From an uncultured cyanobacterium (GTDB lineage Bacteria; Cyanobacteriota; Cyanobacteriia; Phormidesmidales; Phormidesmidaceae): a stretch of 6,343 nucleotides of DNA. Below the pieces are notes generated by a model. It saw only the letters and a program-made list of their open reading frames with translations, ran no database searches and was not told where the DNA came from. Positions 6,056 through 6,343 of this stretch are shown piece by piece. The first letter of the stretch is position 1. Each line of letters begins with the position of its first letter. The position numbers and the translations under genes are program-made. The stretch covers positions 1 through 6,343 of the forward strand of contig CALHGI010000027.1 of NCBI GenBank assembly GCA_938029995.1, in the 5' to 3' direction.

Positions 6056-6343
6056 ATGGCTAGTAATATTCTATTGGTTGATGACATTCCTCAAAATCTT
6101 GAACTATTGTTAGAGATTTTGCTTGATCAAGGATATGCTGTCCGTTGTGCCATCAGTGGTGCATTGGCCCTGAAGTCTATCGAATCTGTTCCGCCCGATC
6201 TCATTTTGCTGGATATTAACATGCCAAATATGGATGGCTATGAGATCTGTCGTCAGTTGAAGAAAGATGACGCTTCTAAAGATATTCCTATCATTTTCGT
6301 CAGTGCCCTAGGTGAGACCTTAGATAAGGTGAAGGCCTTTGAG
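6056..6343 (+). CDS. Receiver-first signalling protein, N-terminal part, cut by window end
   Basis: From ATG 6056 the frame is open for 96 codons to the window edge and encodes most of a receiver domain. It has Asp9/Asp10, phospho-acceptor Asp53 within LILLDINMP, and Ser83 in IIFVSALGE; the conserved Lys would lie just beyond the end. By my hand alignment 71 of 96 residues are identical to REC1 of the preceding gene, so this is a tandem paralogue. GTG 6050, two codons upstream in frame, is an alternative start. A weak GAG at 6046-6048 precedes ATG 6056. The gap to the previous stop is 50 bases with no terminator visible, so co-transcription is likely. The remainder could be another hybrid kinase, a GGDEF protein or some other output; the window does not show it. 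Confidence 0.88.
   Translation, partial: MASNILLVDDIPQNLELLLEILLDQGYAVRCAISGALALKSIESVPPDLILLDINMPNMDGYEICRQLKKDDASKDIPIIFVSALGETLDKVKAFE

Overview
The window looks like cyanobacterial chromosome. The support is indirect: an exact HIP1 octamer (GCGATCGC, 4377-4384), start codons without convincing Shine-Dalgarno sequences, and proteins whose style (receiver-first kinases, a PhnD-like lipoprotein beside a hybrid kinase, a WL-QLH tail after the receiver) is familiar from filamentous cyanobacteria. I cannot name the species.

Layout: positions 1-586 hold no large gene. This stretch contains a few very short ORFs, one plausible 53-residue single-span membrane protein (222-383), and the upstream region of the first main gene, with a 19-codon leader ORF and a 7-bp inverted repeat. 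After it come four genes, all on the + strand and closely spaced: a PhnD-like periplasmic binding lipoprotein (587-1549), a two-TM HAMP hybrid histidine kinase (1620-3869, or from GTG 1608), a soluble REC-HisKA-HATPase-REC-REC hybrid kinase (3909-6005), and the first 96 codons of a paralogous receiver-first protein cut off by the window end (6056-6343). Gaps are 70, 39 and 50 bases, and I see no intrinsic terminator between genes, so one transcript is likely.

Working model (inference): the binding lipoprotein captures a ligand outside the cytoplasmic membrane and presents it to the extracytoplasmic domain of the HAMP kinase. This would be a two-gene version of what TtrS-type kinases do with a fused PhnD-like sensor and what TorT/TorS and LuxP/LuxQ do with separate proteins. 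The signal would then pass to the soluble multi-receiver kinase and the next protein. No ABC permease or ATPase gene lies in the window, which argues for sensing over uptake, although such genes could lie outside. No Hpt domain or DNA-binding output domain is visible, so part of the relay must be encoded elsewhere, perhaps downstream.
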